This document shows, piece after piece, positions 38,588 through 46,631 of a stretch of 64,000 nucleotides of DNA. Position numbers and translations under genes: made by a program. The stretch is from Acinetobacter piscicola (GTDB taxonomy: Bacteria > Pseudomonadota > Gammaproteobacteria > Pseudomonadales > Moraxellaceae): the NCBI RefSeq assembly GCF_002233755.1, contig NZ_NIFO01000004.1, forward strand, positions 186,001-250,000. The letters run 5' to 3'. The notes below the pieces were generated by a model. That model was not told the DNA's origin and ran no database searches. It was given only the letters and a program-made list of their open reading frames with translations. Numbering within the stretch: the stretch's first letter is position 1; the number at the start of each line of letters is the position of its first letter.

Positions 38588-38730
38588 ATCTTTTTATTTA
38601 TAAATACCTTACTTTATTCATTAGTAAAATAATTTGATTTATTTTTACAATCAAGATATTGAATTTTAACAAGATAACTTTTTAACTCGGATGGATTTTT
38701 GAAAATATTTATATAAAACACTAAAACTTA

Positions 38731-38758
38731 GTGACATTATTAAAAATTCTGCTATACT
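38731..38758 (+). promoter_or_regulatory. Likely promoter of the DEAD-box helicase gene
   Basis: GTGACA (38731-38736) and TATACT (38753-38758) are 16 bases apart, a good sigma-70 match. It implies a 5' leader of about 265 bases before the start codon. Confidence 0.65.
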
Positions 38759-38765
38759 CCGCCCA

Positions 38766-39032
38766 CGCACTAAATTTCGTTCATTACCTGAACATTTCTC
38801 TTCTATATTGTGTATGCGCGTCCGGTCCAAAGAGAGGACATTATTTCGCGCCCCACCCAATCGCTTAAGCGATTCCTTCAGGTTGCGGCTGTAATCAAAT
38901 GTGCGTTATACGCATCGTCGTTCTCGGATCGCCGCTGATTCTATATTTTCAGCGATTATTGCTGTGCCGCTTTTTGCCGATGTCCATCAGACCATATATT
39001 AATGGAGCACCCACATTAGGGTGAATATCTCT
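38766..39032 (+). promoter_or_regulatory. Long structured 5' leader of the DEAD-box helicase gene
   Basis: About 265 bases without a plausible gene, GC-richer than the surrounding intergenic DNA. It contains a perfect 16-base palindrome AATCGCTTAAGCGATT (38859-38874), a stem around GTGCGTTATACGCAT (38900-38914), a GCTGA/TCAGC stem (38934-38953) and a CACCC/GGGTG stem just before the start (about 39009-39022) that could hide the ribosome-binding site GGTGA. Cold-inducible helicase mRNAs often have such leaders; autoregulation is inferred. Confidence 0.6.
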
Positions 39033-40973
39033 ATGAGCAAAACTTTTGCTGAATTTTCTTTAGACGAATCACTACAGAAAGCACTTGAATCACTTGGCTT
39101 TACTACGCCTACTCCCGTTCAAGAACAATCTATTCCAGCGGCTATGGAAGGTAAAGACCTTCTTGTATCTAGCCAAACTGGTTCTGGTAAAACTGCTGCA
39201 TTTTTACTTCCTACGTTAAACGCTTTAGCTGGACAAGATACTTTGTCATTTAAAGACCGTATGAAAGCAGTAACTCAACCGAATATCCTTGTAATCTCTC
39301 CTACTCGTGAACTTGCACAGCAAGTATGTCAAGATGCGATCGCACTTGTACGTCACATGAAAGGTGTTCGTGTTGCTGCAATCATGGGTGGTATGCCTTT
39401 TGGTAAGCAAATCCAACAATTAAAAGGTGCACAAGTTGTTGTTGCGACTCCAGGTCGTTTACTTGATCTTGTAAACCGTCGCCAAATCAAACTTGATTTA
39501 GTTGATTCTTTAATTGTCGATGAAGCTGACCGTATGCTTGATCTAGGTTTCTCTGAAGACTTAGAAGCAATCAGTGATTTAGCATTAAACCGTAAACAAA
39601 CATTAATGTTCTCTGCAACATTTGCACCACGTATTATTAATCTTGCTGAACGCATGATGAATGATCCACAACGTATTGCAATTGAAACAGGTCATTCTAC
39701 AAATACTGACATTACCCAAACTTTACATTGGACTGATGGTTTTGAGCATAAGAAAAAATTGCTTACACATTGGTTAAGTGAAGAAGACGTAGATCAGGCT
39801 GTTGTATTTGCTTCAACTCAAGAAGACACAGATATGCTTGCTGAAGAGCTTGCAGAAGCAGGTCTTTCAGTTGTAGCGCTTCATGGTGCTATGCCACAAA
39901 CTGTACGTAACCGTCGTTTACGCAGTATTCGTGAAGGTCGTGCAAAAATCCTTGTTGCTACAGACGTAGCAGCACGTGGTCTAGACGTACCAACGATTTC
40001 TCACGTAATTAACTTCGGTCTTCCAATGAAGAATGAAGACTATGTACACCGTATTGGTCGTACTGGTCGTGCAGGTCGTACTGGTAAAGCAATCACTTTA
40101 GCAACTTACCGTGAACGCGGTAAGATCCGTGCTTTAGAAGATTATTTAGATGCACGTTTAAGCGTATCTGAGATTGAAGGTTTAGAGCCATCTCCACCTC
40201 CTGCTCGTGGTAGTCGTGATGGTGGCGGTCGTGGCCGTAGTAACGGTGGCGGCGGTCGTGGTCGTGATGGCGGTCGTGGCGGTTTTGGTGGTGGTCGTCG
40301 TTTTGAAGGTGAATCAAACTTCAAACGTCGTGAAGGCGGTGATGATCGTCCACGTCGTAGCTATGATGACAAGCCTCGTGGTGATCGTCCATCTTATGGT
40401 GATGATCGTCCAAAACGTGATTTTGGTGATCGTCCAGCACCACGCCGTGAAGGTGGTTATGGCGACCGTCCACAACGTTCTTTTGATGATCGTCCTAAGC
40501 GTGATTTTGGTGATCGTCCAGCGCCACGTCGTGAAGGCGGCTTCGGTGATCGTCCACAACGTTCGTTTGATGATCGTCCAAAGCGTGAATTCAATTCTGA
40601 TCGTCCACGTCGTGAAGGCGGTTTCAACGATAAACCTCGTTTTAACTCGAATGATGACAACCGTGGTAACAGCGTAGACTATAAACCACGCCGTGAAGGT
40701 AGCTTCGGTGATCGTCCAAAACGTGATTTTGGTGATCGTCCAGCACCACGCCGTGAAGGTGGTTTCGGTGATCGTCCACAACGTTCGTTTGGTGATGATC
40801 GCCCAAAACGTACTTTTGGTGGTGAAGACCGTCCTAAGCGTACTTTTGGTGGCGAAGATCGTCCTAAGCGTACTTTTGGTGGTGAAGACCGTCCGAAACG
40901 TGAGTTCGGTGGTGAAGATCGTCCAAAGCGCGAGTTTAACTCTGACCGCCCACGTCGTAAATTTAACGATTAA
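39033..40973 (+). CDS. DEAD-box RNA helicase with Arg/Gly/Asp-rich repeat tail
   Basis: 646 residues from the ATG at 39033 (GGTGA eight bases upstream). The helicase core has the Q motif, SQTGSGKTAAF (I), PTRELAQQ (Ia), TPGRLLD, VDEADRMLDLGF (II), SATFA (III), ATDVAARGLDVP (V) and HRIGRTGRAG (VI). From about residue 390 the tail is disordered: first Gly/Arg-rich, then many copies of a GDRPxRxF/PRREGGFGDRPQRSF-type repeat, ending in four EDRPKRTFGG units. Such tails bind RNA and promote condensates. The class (DeaD, RhlE or CsdA) is not certain. Long readings in other frames across the tail are repeat artefacts. Confidence 0.95.
   Translation: MSKTFAEFSLDESLQKALESLGFTTPTPVQEQSIPAAMEGKDLLVSSQTGSGKTAAFLLPTLNALAGQDTLSFKDRMKAVTQPNILVISPTRELAQQVCQDAIALVRHMKGVRVAAIMGGMPFGKQIQQLKGAQVVVATPGRLLDLVNRRQIKLDLVDSLIVDEADRMLDLGFSEDLEAISDLALNRKQTLMFSATFAPRIINLAERMMNDPQRIAIETGHSTNTDITQTLHWTDGFEHKKKLLTHWLSEEDVDQAVVFASTQEDTDMLAEELAEAGLSVVALHGAMPQTVRNRRLRSIREGRAKILVATDVAARGLDVPTISHVINFGLPMKNEDYVHRIGRTGRAGRTGKAITLATYRERGKIRALEDYLDARLSVSEIEGLEPSPPPARGSRDGGGRGRSNGGGGRGRDGGRGGFGGGRRFEGESNFKRREGGDDRPRRSYDDKPRGDRPSYGDDRPKRDFGDRPAPRREGGYGDRPQRSFDDRPKRDFGDRPAPRREGGFGDRPQRSFDDRPKREFNSDRPRREGGFNDKPRFNSNDDNRGNSVDYKPRREGSFGDRPKRDFGDRPAPRREGGFGDRPQRSFGDDRPKRTFGGEDRPKRTFGGEDRPKRTFGGEDRPKREFGGEDRPKREFNSDRPRRKFND
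40385..40960 (+). repeat. In-frame repeats encoding the helicase tail
   Basis: Degenerate DNA repeats with the recurring words GGTGATCGTCCA and CACGCCGTGAAGGTGG, followed by a nearly exact 30-base unit (GGTGAAGACCGTCC-AAGCGTACTTTTGGT type) repeated about four times at 40810-40930. Length should vary between strains by slippage in units of whole codons. Confidence 0.85.
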
Positions 40974-40990
40974 TTAAATAAAGTTAAGTA

Positions 40991-41020
40991 AAAAAACCAG
41001 TCTCCGGACTGGTTTTTTAT
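40991..41020 (+). terminator. Terminator of the helicase gene
   Basis: AAAACCAGTC pairs with GACTGGTTTT around TCCG, followed by TTTATT. Confidence 0.92.
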
Positions 41021-41089
41021 TGCAAGTTAAAAAATATTTGTTAGAATAAAGTGTGTTCTTCGTCAAATTTTTAAATTAAATAGAGAATT

Positions 41090-41215
41090 ATGATCTATAA
41101 AAATATGAATTCAACTCAGGAAAACCTAACGCTTAGCGTGGTTATGCCTTATATCTTTTCGATATTAGTTGTCTCGAATATCGGCTATCTGATCTATGGT
41201 TTAATTTCAGGTTAA
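41090..41215 (+). CDS. 41-residue putative single-helix membrane protein
   Basis: An open frame too short for usual gene calls: MIYKNMNSTQENLTLS, then a hydrophobic helix VVMPYIFSILVVSNIGYLIY and GLISG. AGAG lies about five bases before the ATG. The polar N-terminus plus one helix is typical of small bacterial membrane peptides. It follows the helicase terminator and precedes mla by 166 bases (41216-41381, AT-rich, presumably the mla promoter). Coding potential is judged by eye only. Confidence 0.45.
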   Translation: MIYKNMNSTQENLTLSVVMPYIFSILVVSNIGYLIYGLISG

Positions 41216-41381
41216 ATATATTTATTAACTAAACTAAAAAATTATAAAAGTAAAATTATTAAAGCAAACGTATTGGTATTTAAACAATGAATTTCATCTA
41301 TTTCATTATCTTTTAATTACATAAATATAAGTATTTAAGAGTATAGTATGTGGGCTGATAAATGCAGGAAAATGTTCAGCT

Positions 41382-42200
41382 ATGAATAAGCAAAATCATG
41401 CCGAAACAGAAGCTTTAATTGACGTTAAAAATTTAAGCTTTAACAGAGGTGAACGCATTATTTATGATAATGTGAATTTACAAATTCGTCGTGGACAGAT
41501 TACCGCAATTATGGGGCCATCTGGAACAGGTAAAACAACCTTGCTACGATTGATTGGTGGTCAACTCACTCCAGATGCTGGTCAGGTGATGCTTGATGGC
41601 AAAAATATAGCCTCAATGTCACGCAGTGAGCTATTTGCGGCACGTGCTCGTATGGGGATGTTATTTCAAAGTGGTGCATTATTTACAGATATGTCTGTTT
41701 ATGAAAATGTAGCATTCCCGATTCGTGCGCACACTAAACTCCCTGAAAATTTAATTGCAGAACTGGTGGCTTTAAAGCTGGAATCTGTTGGGTTGCGTGG
41801 TGCTGAAAAGTTGATGCCAGCAGAGCTTTCTGGTGGTATGAATCGACGTGTTGCATTGGCCAGAGCGATTGCCTTAGATCCTGATTTGATTATGTATGAT
41901 GAGCCTTTTGCTGGACAAGATCCAATTGTAATGGGTGTTTTGTCACGATTGATCCGTTCATTACGTGAAGCTTTAGATTTGACGACTATTATTGTATCGC
42001 ATGATGTTGATGAAACACTCTCAATCGCAGATTACATTTATGTTGTTGCTGAAGGTAAGGTTCAGGGTGAAGGTACGCCTGAGCAATTGAGAAACCATGC
42101 ATCCCCATTTGTTCAACAGTTTTTAACGGGTTCGATAGATGGACCTGTGGATTATCAATTTAGTCATCAAGCCTATTTAAGTAATGAGGTTGGTTCATGA
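41382..42200 (+). CDS. mlaF: Phospholipid transport ATP-binding protein MlaF
   Basis: 272 residues, ABC ATPase with Walker A GPSGTGKTT (about 46-54), Q-loop LFQSGALF, signature ELSGGMNRRVALARA, Walker B LIMYDEPFAGQDP and H-loop VSHDVDET. The SGALF Q-loop and the GM signature are typical for MlaF. It powers the MlaFEDB complex moving phospholipids between the inner membrane and MlaC, keeping outer-membrane asymmetry. Its stop overlaps the mlaE start (ATGA). Confidence 0.97.
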   Translation: MNKQNHAETEALIDVKNLSFNRGERIIYDNVNLQIRRGQITAIMGPSGTGKTTLLRLIGGQLTPDAGQVMLDGKNIASMSRSELFAARARMGMLFQSGALFTDMSVYENVAFPIRAHTKLPENLIAELVALKLESVGLRGAEKLMPAELSGGMNRRVALARAIALDPDLIMYDEPFAGQDPIVMGVLSRLIRSLREALDLTTIIVSHDVDETLSIADYIYVVAEGKVQGEGTPEQLRNHASPFVQQFLTGSIDGPVDYQFSHQAYLSNEVGS

Positions 42201-42976
42201 ATGCTATTGCCTTACTCGGTAGACGCGTTCTAGAACGTGTTCAGGGAATTGGCGTTGCAACGGCAATGTTGCTACGTATTTTATGTTCAATGCCTACAAT
42301 TTTAGGTGTGAAACTATTTACATATCAAATGTATCGCGTTGGTGTGTTGTCACTACTGATCATTGCTGTGTCTGGTTTATTTATTGGCGCAGTACTCGGA
42401 CTACAGATGTATAACATTTTAGTCACGTTTGGCAGTGAAGCAATGTTAGGTGCTGCTGTTGCTTTAACGTTATTGCGTGAACTTGCTCCTGTGGTTGCAG
42501 CTTTACTTTTTGCTGGACGGGCAGGTTCAGCACTCACCGCTGAAATTGGTTTGATGAAAGCCACTGAGCAACTTTCCAGTATGGAAATGATCGGTGTTGA
42601 TCCATTAAAACGTGTGGTTTCACCACGTTTGTGGGCTGGGATCGTGAGTTTGCCAATGCTATCCGTGATTTTCGCTGCCATTGGTATCATGGGTGGTAAA
42701 ATGGTTGGTGTCGATTTTCTCGGTGCTGACGAAGGTTCTTATTGGAGCGGTATCCTGAGCAGTACAGAATTTATGAAAGATGTACTGAATGGAACTGTGA
42801 TTAAAAGCTTAGTTTTTGCTTTAATTTGTACTTGGATTGCGGTGTATCAAGGCTATGCCTGTGAACCGACATCTGAAGGTATCGCAACATCTACGACACG
42901 TACTGTTGTGTATTCATCGTTATGTGTTTTAGGTTTTGATTTCGTGTTGACTGCGGTCATGTTCGGAGGTGTTTAA
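42197..42976 (+). CDS. mlaE: Phospholipid transport permease MlaE
   Basis: 259 residues with the MlaE core: five to six hydrophobic helices, IAVSGLFIGAVLGLQMYNIL, LLRELAPVVAALLFAGRAGS followed by ALTAEIGLMKATEQLSSMEM. It overlaps mlaF by four bases, and its stop codon shares a base with the mlaD ATG (TAATG), so the three are translationally coupled. Confidence 0.97.
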   Translation: MNAIALLGRRVLERVQGIGVATAMLLRILCSMPTILGVKLFTYQMYRVGVLSLLIIAVSGLFIGAVLGLQMYNILVTFGSEAMLGAAVALTLLRELAPVVAALLFAGRAGSALTAEIGLMKATEQLSSMEMIGVDPLKRVVSPRLWAGIVSLPMLSVIFAAIGIMGGKMVGVDFLGADEGSYWSGILSSTEFMKDVLNGTVIKSLVFALICTWIAVYQGYACEPTSEGIATSTTRTVVYSSLCVLGFDFVLTAVMFGGV

Positions 42977-43653
42977 TGAAATCACGTACAAGTGAGCTGG
43001 CCGTCGGTATTTTTGTCATCATTTTTGGTATTGCCGTATTCTTTTTGGCAATGAAAGTGAGTGGATTGGTTGGTACGAATCTTAAAGACAGTTATGAAAT
43101 GTCTGCAACTTTTGACAATGTAAATGGTTTGAAGCCACGTGCTAAAGTGACCATGAGCGGAGTAAAAATTGGGCAAGTTGAAACGATTACACTTGACCCT
43201 GTAACCCGCCAAGCAACGGTTAAATTTGATTTAGATGGTTCTTTAACTTCTTTTAATGCAGAACAGCTTAAAAAAGTCAAAGAAAATACCTTGGGTGATT
43301 TGCGCTACAGTGCTGATTATCAAGCGGCAACACCTGAGAAACAAAAAGAAATGGAACAGCAACTGTTGGGTAACATGAAATCCATCACCAATATTGATGA
43401 AGATGCTTACATAATGGTTGCTACAAATGGTCTTTTAGGCGAGAAATATTTAAAAATTGTACCAGGTGGTGGAATTAACTACATCAAACGTGGTGAGAGT
43501 ATATCTAATACTCAAGGTACAATGGATCTTGAAGATCTAATTTCCAAATTTATTACTGGTGGTGCAGGAAAATCATCGACTGATGCATCAAAAGCTCAAG
43601 ATGAACCTGCAACGACCGAAACAACTGATGCTCAGACATCATTTGTCGAATAA
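42976..43653 (+). CDS. mlaD: MCE-domain protein MlaD with a long insertion
   Basis: 225 residues: one N-terminal membrane helix (about 8-28), an MCE domain starting near residue 38 (FDNVNGLKPRAKVTMSGVKI), and the pore-loop end TNGLLGEKYLKIVPGG. Between the MCE strands, residues ~92-142 (FNAEQLKKVKENTLGDLRYS and on to KEMEQQLLGNMKSITNIDED) form a charged helical insertion absent from E. coli MlaD. I recall such an insertion from work on Acinetobacter MlaD. A Thr/Ser/Ala-rich tail ends the protein. Confidence 0.95.
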   Translation: MKSRTSELAVGIFVIIFGIAVFFLAMKVSGLVGTNLKDSYEMSATFDNVNGLKPRAKVTMSGVKIGQVETITLDPVTRQATVKFDLDGSLTSFNAEQLKKVKENTLGDLRYSADYQAATPEKQKEMEQQLLGNMKSITNIDEDAYIMVATNGLLGEKYLKIVPGGGINYIKRGESISNTQGTMDLEDLISKFITGGAGKSSTDASKAQDEPATTETTDAQTSFVE

Positions 43654-43673
43654 GCATGAGAGGAGTGATTTAA

Positions 43674-44297
43674 ATGAATATGCTTTTTAAACAAACTTTT
43701 GCTGCAAGTGTGTTGGCAACAATGGTTGTAACTGCGGCTCAAGCGGCACCAGCAGAGGCGCCACCTGCATTTGTTAAGCGTGTTGCAGATGGTTTAATTA
43801 GCCGTTTAAAAGCTGATCAGGGTAAATTACAAAATCCAGCCACTGTAAAAATGATAATACGTCAAAATCTTGATCCATATGTTGATGGACAAGCATTTAC
43901 ACGTATCGTTATGGGAACTTATGCAAATAGCAGCACACCTGCACAACGTGCGCAATTTGAACAAAATTTCCGTAATACTTTGATTGAAAATTATGGTTCT
44001 GCATTTGCTAAATATTCGAACCAAAGTTATTCAATGCGCCCTTACAAAGAGACAAATAGTAAATTCCCTGTTGTTACAGTGGACTTTAATAACAAAGGTG
44101 AAAAGATTCCTGTATCTTTCCAATTGTCAGATGCTGGCAGTCAATGGAAAGTACGTAATCTGAATGTAGCAGGTATTGATTTAGGTCTACAGTTCCGTAA
44201 TCAGTTTGCTGCTAACGTACAACGTAATGGTGGCAATATTGACAAAGCAATTGCAACTTTTAAACCAGATGCAGATGCAGCGGTGAATAAAAAGTAA
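43674..44297 (+). CDS. mlaC: Periplasmic phospholipid carrier MlaC
   Basis: 207 residues. A signal peptide ends near AAQAAPAEA (cleavage about residue 24). The MlaC/Tgt2 domain follows: LQNPATVKMIIRQNLDPYVD, FTRIVMGTYANSSTPAQRAQ and NYGSAFAKYSNQSYSMRPYK. It shuttles phospholipids between MlaFEDB and the outer-membrane MlaA (mlaA not in window). AGAGGAG upstream of the ATG is a good ribosome-binding site. Confidence 0.96.
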   Translation: MNMLFKQTFAASVLATMVVTAAQAAPAEAPPAFVKRVADGLISRLKADQGKLQNPATVKMIIRQNLDPYVDGQAFTRIVMGTYANSSTPAQRAQFEQNFRNTLIENYGSAFAKYSNQSYSMRPYKETNSKFPVVTVDFNNKGEKIPVSFQLSDAGSQWKVRNLNVAGIDLGLQFRNQFAANVQRNGGNIDKAIATFKPDADAAVNKK

Positions 44298-44331
44298 GAT
44301 GTATAGCAAAGGTCAAGATAGGGATGAGTGA

Positions 44332-44619
44332 ATGATTGAATTTAGAAATCAGGAATTACATGTGAGTGGTAAGATTGCTTATGAGAATGCTGAAAACTAT
44401 TATTTAAATGGTTTGAAAGTTATTCAAAGTGAAAAGAATTTTCCAATCATCGTGAATTTGTCTCAGCTTGAACATGGTAGTACCTTGGCTTTGTCGGTAT
44501 TGGTGCAATGGTTGCGCCAAACTCCAAGTACACAAGGTTTACAATTTAAAGCAGTTCCTGAAAAAATGATGAAGATCATTCAAGCTTGTCATTTGCAAGA
44601 TGATTTAAAAATTATATAA
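44332..44619 (+). CDS. mlaB: STAS-domain protein MlaB
   Basis: 95 residues forming one STAS domain: ELHVSGKIAYENAENYYLNG, FPIIVNLSQLEHGSTLALSV, a pattern of beta strand then helix with Ser/Thr at the N-cap. It binds MlaF and stabilises the transporter. As last gene of mlaFEDCB it is closed by a strong terminator. Confidence 0.93.
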   Translation: MIEFRNQELHVSGKIAYENAENYYLNGLKVIQSEKNFPIIVNLSQLEHGSTLALSVLVQWLRQTPSTQGLQFKAVPEKMMKIIQACHLQDDLKII

Positions 44620-44645
44620 ATCATTGTCTTGTCTAGTCGTTAAAT

Positions 44646-44672
44646 AAAAAAGCACCATGAGGTGCTTTTTTA
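44646..44672 (+). terminator. Terminator of the mla operon
   Basis: AAAAAGCACC pairs with GGTGCTTTTT across ATGA and continues into T/AT-rich DNA. Confidence 0.93.
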
Positions 44673-44742
44673 TTGGTTTTAAAGATACATTTGTCAAATA
44701 AGGTGTATTTCTTGTGCTTTGCAGCAGTACTTTAAAGTCCGC

Positions 44743-45756
44743 TCAAATCCATTTTTTCCATCTAAAGTAAACCAAAGGGCCGACAAAGAATGAAATGAGT
44801 ATCGTAATCACGATATAAAAACTGGTTGTACCATGTGCAAAAGGTAATACTTCAGTGTTCATTCCATAAATACTAGCAATCAACATCGGAGGAGCGAGCA
44901 TACTTGGTAAAATCGAGAATCGACGAATCGTATCGTTCTGTTCGGTATTAATAAATCCAGATGTCGTATCCAGTAAGAATCGAACTTTTTGGAATAAGAA
45001 CGCGTCGTGTTCTACAAGTGAACGTACATCTTCACTGAGCTCTCGAATATCTGCATCGTAGATATGACTTCCTAAAGCACGTGGACGTGATAGAAACGTT
45101 AAAACACGACGTAAATCAATTAAACACAATTGTGCTTTTCCCAAGACATCTTCTTTTTGAGCTAAGCGTGTAATCATGTCATCTAGGTCAAGAATCATTT
45201 CGCGATGGCGAACGTTCAGCACTTCTGTTGAGTATAATTCCAAGTCCTTGTGGATATCTTCCAAGATATCCGCAAGCTCATCCAGTTTTGCTTCAAGTAA
45301 ACCTAAAAGAATCCACGTCGGATCTTTATATTCAATATCATAGTCATTACGTCGAGCACGTGCGCGAAAAGCACGGAAAGCGACAAGCTTCTCACCACGC
45401 AGGGTAAATAAGCGTTCTTTATGCAAAATGAATGCAACGGTTTGTACCGTTGCTAGCATATTTGATGAATCGTCAGAATCACCTTCAACTTGATAGTTTT
45501 TATTTTTCGTTAAAAAATACGTACTGATATGTAAAATACCATCATCATCACGGTAAAATCGTGCAGATGAGGAAATGTCTTCCAAAGACTTAAGTGTTGG
45601 TAAATTTTGCTCATAAGCATCCAATACCCACTCTTGTTCTTCTTGTGAAGGTGCAATGAGATCGATCCACACCAACTCTGGATGTAGGTCAAATCCGCCA
45701 TTAATGGTTGCATCTTCTAAGCTACCGCGCTCAGTGGCGTAAAAGGCTTCAAGCAT
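44743..45756 (-). CDS. corA: CorA-family magnesium/divalent cation transporter
   Basis: 337 residues from the ATG at 45754-45756 (MLEAFYATERGSLEDATING); the frame opens 11 codons earlier. The long cytoplasmic helical domain is followed by two C-terminal membrane helices with the selectivity motif SIYGMNTE between them and the basic end YFRWKKWI. These are the defining features of CorA pentameric channels; some relatives (ZntB) move zinc. Nothing in the 5' region points to a magnesium riboswitch. Confidence 0.92.
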   Translation of the reverse strand: MLEAFYATERGSLEDATINGGFDLHPELVWIDLIAPSQEEQEWVLDAYEQNLPTLKSLEDISSSARFYRDDDGILHISTYFLTKNKNYQVEGDSDDSSNMLATVQTVAFILHKERLFTLRGEKLVAFRAFRARARRNDYDIEYKDPTWILLGLLEAKLDELADILEDIHKDLELYSTEVLNVRHREMILDLDDMITRLAQKEDVLGKAQLCLIDLRRVLTFLSRPRALGSHIYDADIRELSEDVRSLVEHDAFLFQKVRFLLDTTSGFINTEQNDTIRRFSILPSMLAPPMLIASIYGMNTEVLPFAHGTTSFYIVITILISFFVGPLVYFRWKKWI

Positions 45757-45912
45757 AGTGTCTTTTCTCCCTTGCGCCGTAGTGTTCAATCGATGTGTGT
45801 ATTTTAGACAAGGATTTCAGGAAAAACACTGATTACATTGTTCTTTTGCAAAAAAAATCTTGATTGGTTATGTGTAACTTTAGCATGACAAAATTAAAAT
45901 TAGGTTAAATTT

Positions 45913-46530
45913 ATGAATTCTATTGCTATTTTTTGTGGTTCTTCTTTAGGTTCAGATCCAATCTTTGCCGATATTGCTCAACTGACTGGTGAAACTATCG
46001 CCAAACAAGGTAAAACCTTGGTTTATGGTGGTGGCCGTTCTGGCCTAATGGGTATTATTGCAGATAGTGCATTGGCCGCAGGTGGTCAAGTTTTAGGTGT
46101 GATTCCACAGGGTTTAGTCGATCGTGAGTTGGCACATCCTGACTTAACGGAACTGTATATTGTCAAAAATATGCATGAACGCAAAACTAAAATGTCAGAA
46201 TTGTCTGATGGATTCATCGCTTTACCTGGCGGTGCAGGGACGATTGAAGAGATTTTTGAACAATGGACTTGGGCACAATTGGGAATTCACTTGAAGCCGT
46301 GTGCATTTTTAAATATCGATGGTTTTTATGATGATTTGCTTAAATTTATTCAACTCACCACGGATAAAGGCTTCTCGAAAGCACGTTTTACCGATCAACT
46401 GATCCATTATGCATCTATTGAAGAAATTTTAAATAAGTTTGAACATTATCAAGCACCTGAGCCGAAATGGGGTGTCAAAGATCGTGAAGAATTGGTCAAG
46501 TTAGATCAAGTAGATAAGAGGTTTGGCTAA
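45913..46530 (+). CDS. LOG-family protein (TIGR00730), nucleotide phosphoribohydrolase-like
   Basis: 205 residues with the LOG signatures: IAIFCGSSLG at the N-terminus, VYGGGRSGLMGIIADSAL, MHERKTKMSELSDGFIALPG followed by GAGTIEEIFEQWTWAQLG (PGGxGT motif). Members cleave cytokinin-type or purine 5'-monophosphates to base and ribose-5-phosphate; in bacteria the physiological substrate is often AMP-like nucleotides. Neighbouring Nudix hydrolase suggests nucleotide sanitation but may be chance. Confidence 0.92.
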   Translation: MNSIAIFCGSSLGSDPIFADIAQLTGETIAKQGKTLVYGGGRSGLMGIIADSALAAGGQVLGVIPQGLVDRELAHPDLTELYIVKNMHERKTKMSELSDGFIALPGGAGTIEEIFEQWTWAQLGIHLKPCAFLNIDGFYDDLLKFIQLTTDKGFSKARFTDQLIHYASIEEILNKFEHYQAPEPKWGVKDREELVKLDQVDKRFG

Positions 46531-46563
46531 ATCATCTGAACCTGATATTGATACTTGCTTTGA

Positions 46564-46610
46564 ACACAATATATTGTTTTTTATTTTATTAATGGCACAA
46601 TATGTTGTGT
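46564..46610 (+). promoter_or_regulatory. Tandem NrdR-like boxes before the Nudix gene
   Basis: Box 1, ACACAATATATTGTTT (46564-46579), matches the NrdR consensus ACACwATATATwGTGT at 15 of 16 positions. Box 2, GCACAATATGTTGTGT (46595-46610), matches at 14 of 16. Their starts are 31 bases apart, three helical turns, the classic spacing of paired NrdR boxes. Box 2 ends 21 bases before the Nudix ATG, where a repressor would cover the promoter. Confidence 0.7.
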
Positions 46611-46631
46611 TTTAATTTTTTTTAATAAAAT

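Noticed and set aside
38666..38860. Minus-strand frame of 64 codons opposite the helicase leader
   Set aside because: No ribosome-binding site and no protein-like composition; the region is better explained as promoter and leader of the helicase gene.
40207..40977. Several long open frames on both strands across the helicase tail
   Set aside because: They come from the codon-repeat structure (GGT/CGT/GAT) of the real gene; their translations are low-complexity Val/Ile- or Thr/Ile-rich and have no ribosome-binding sites.
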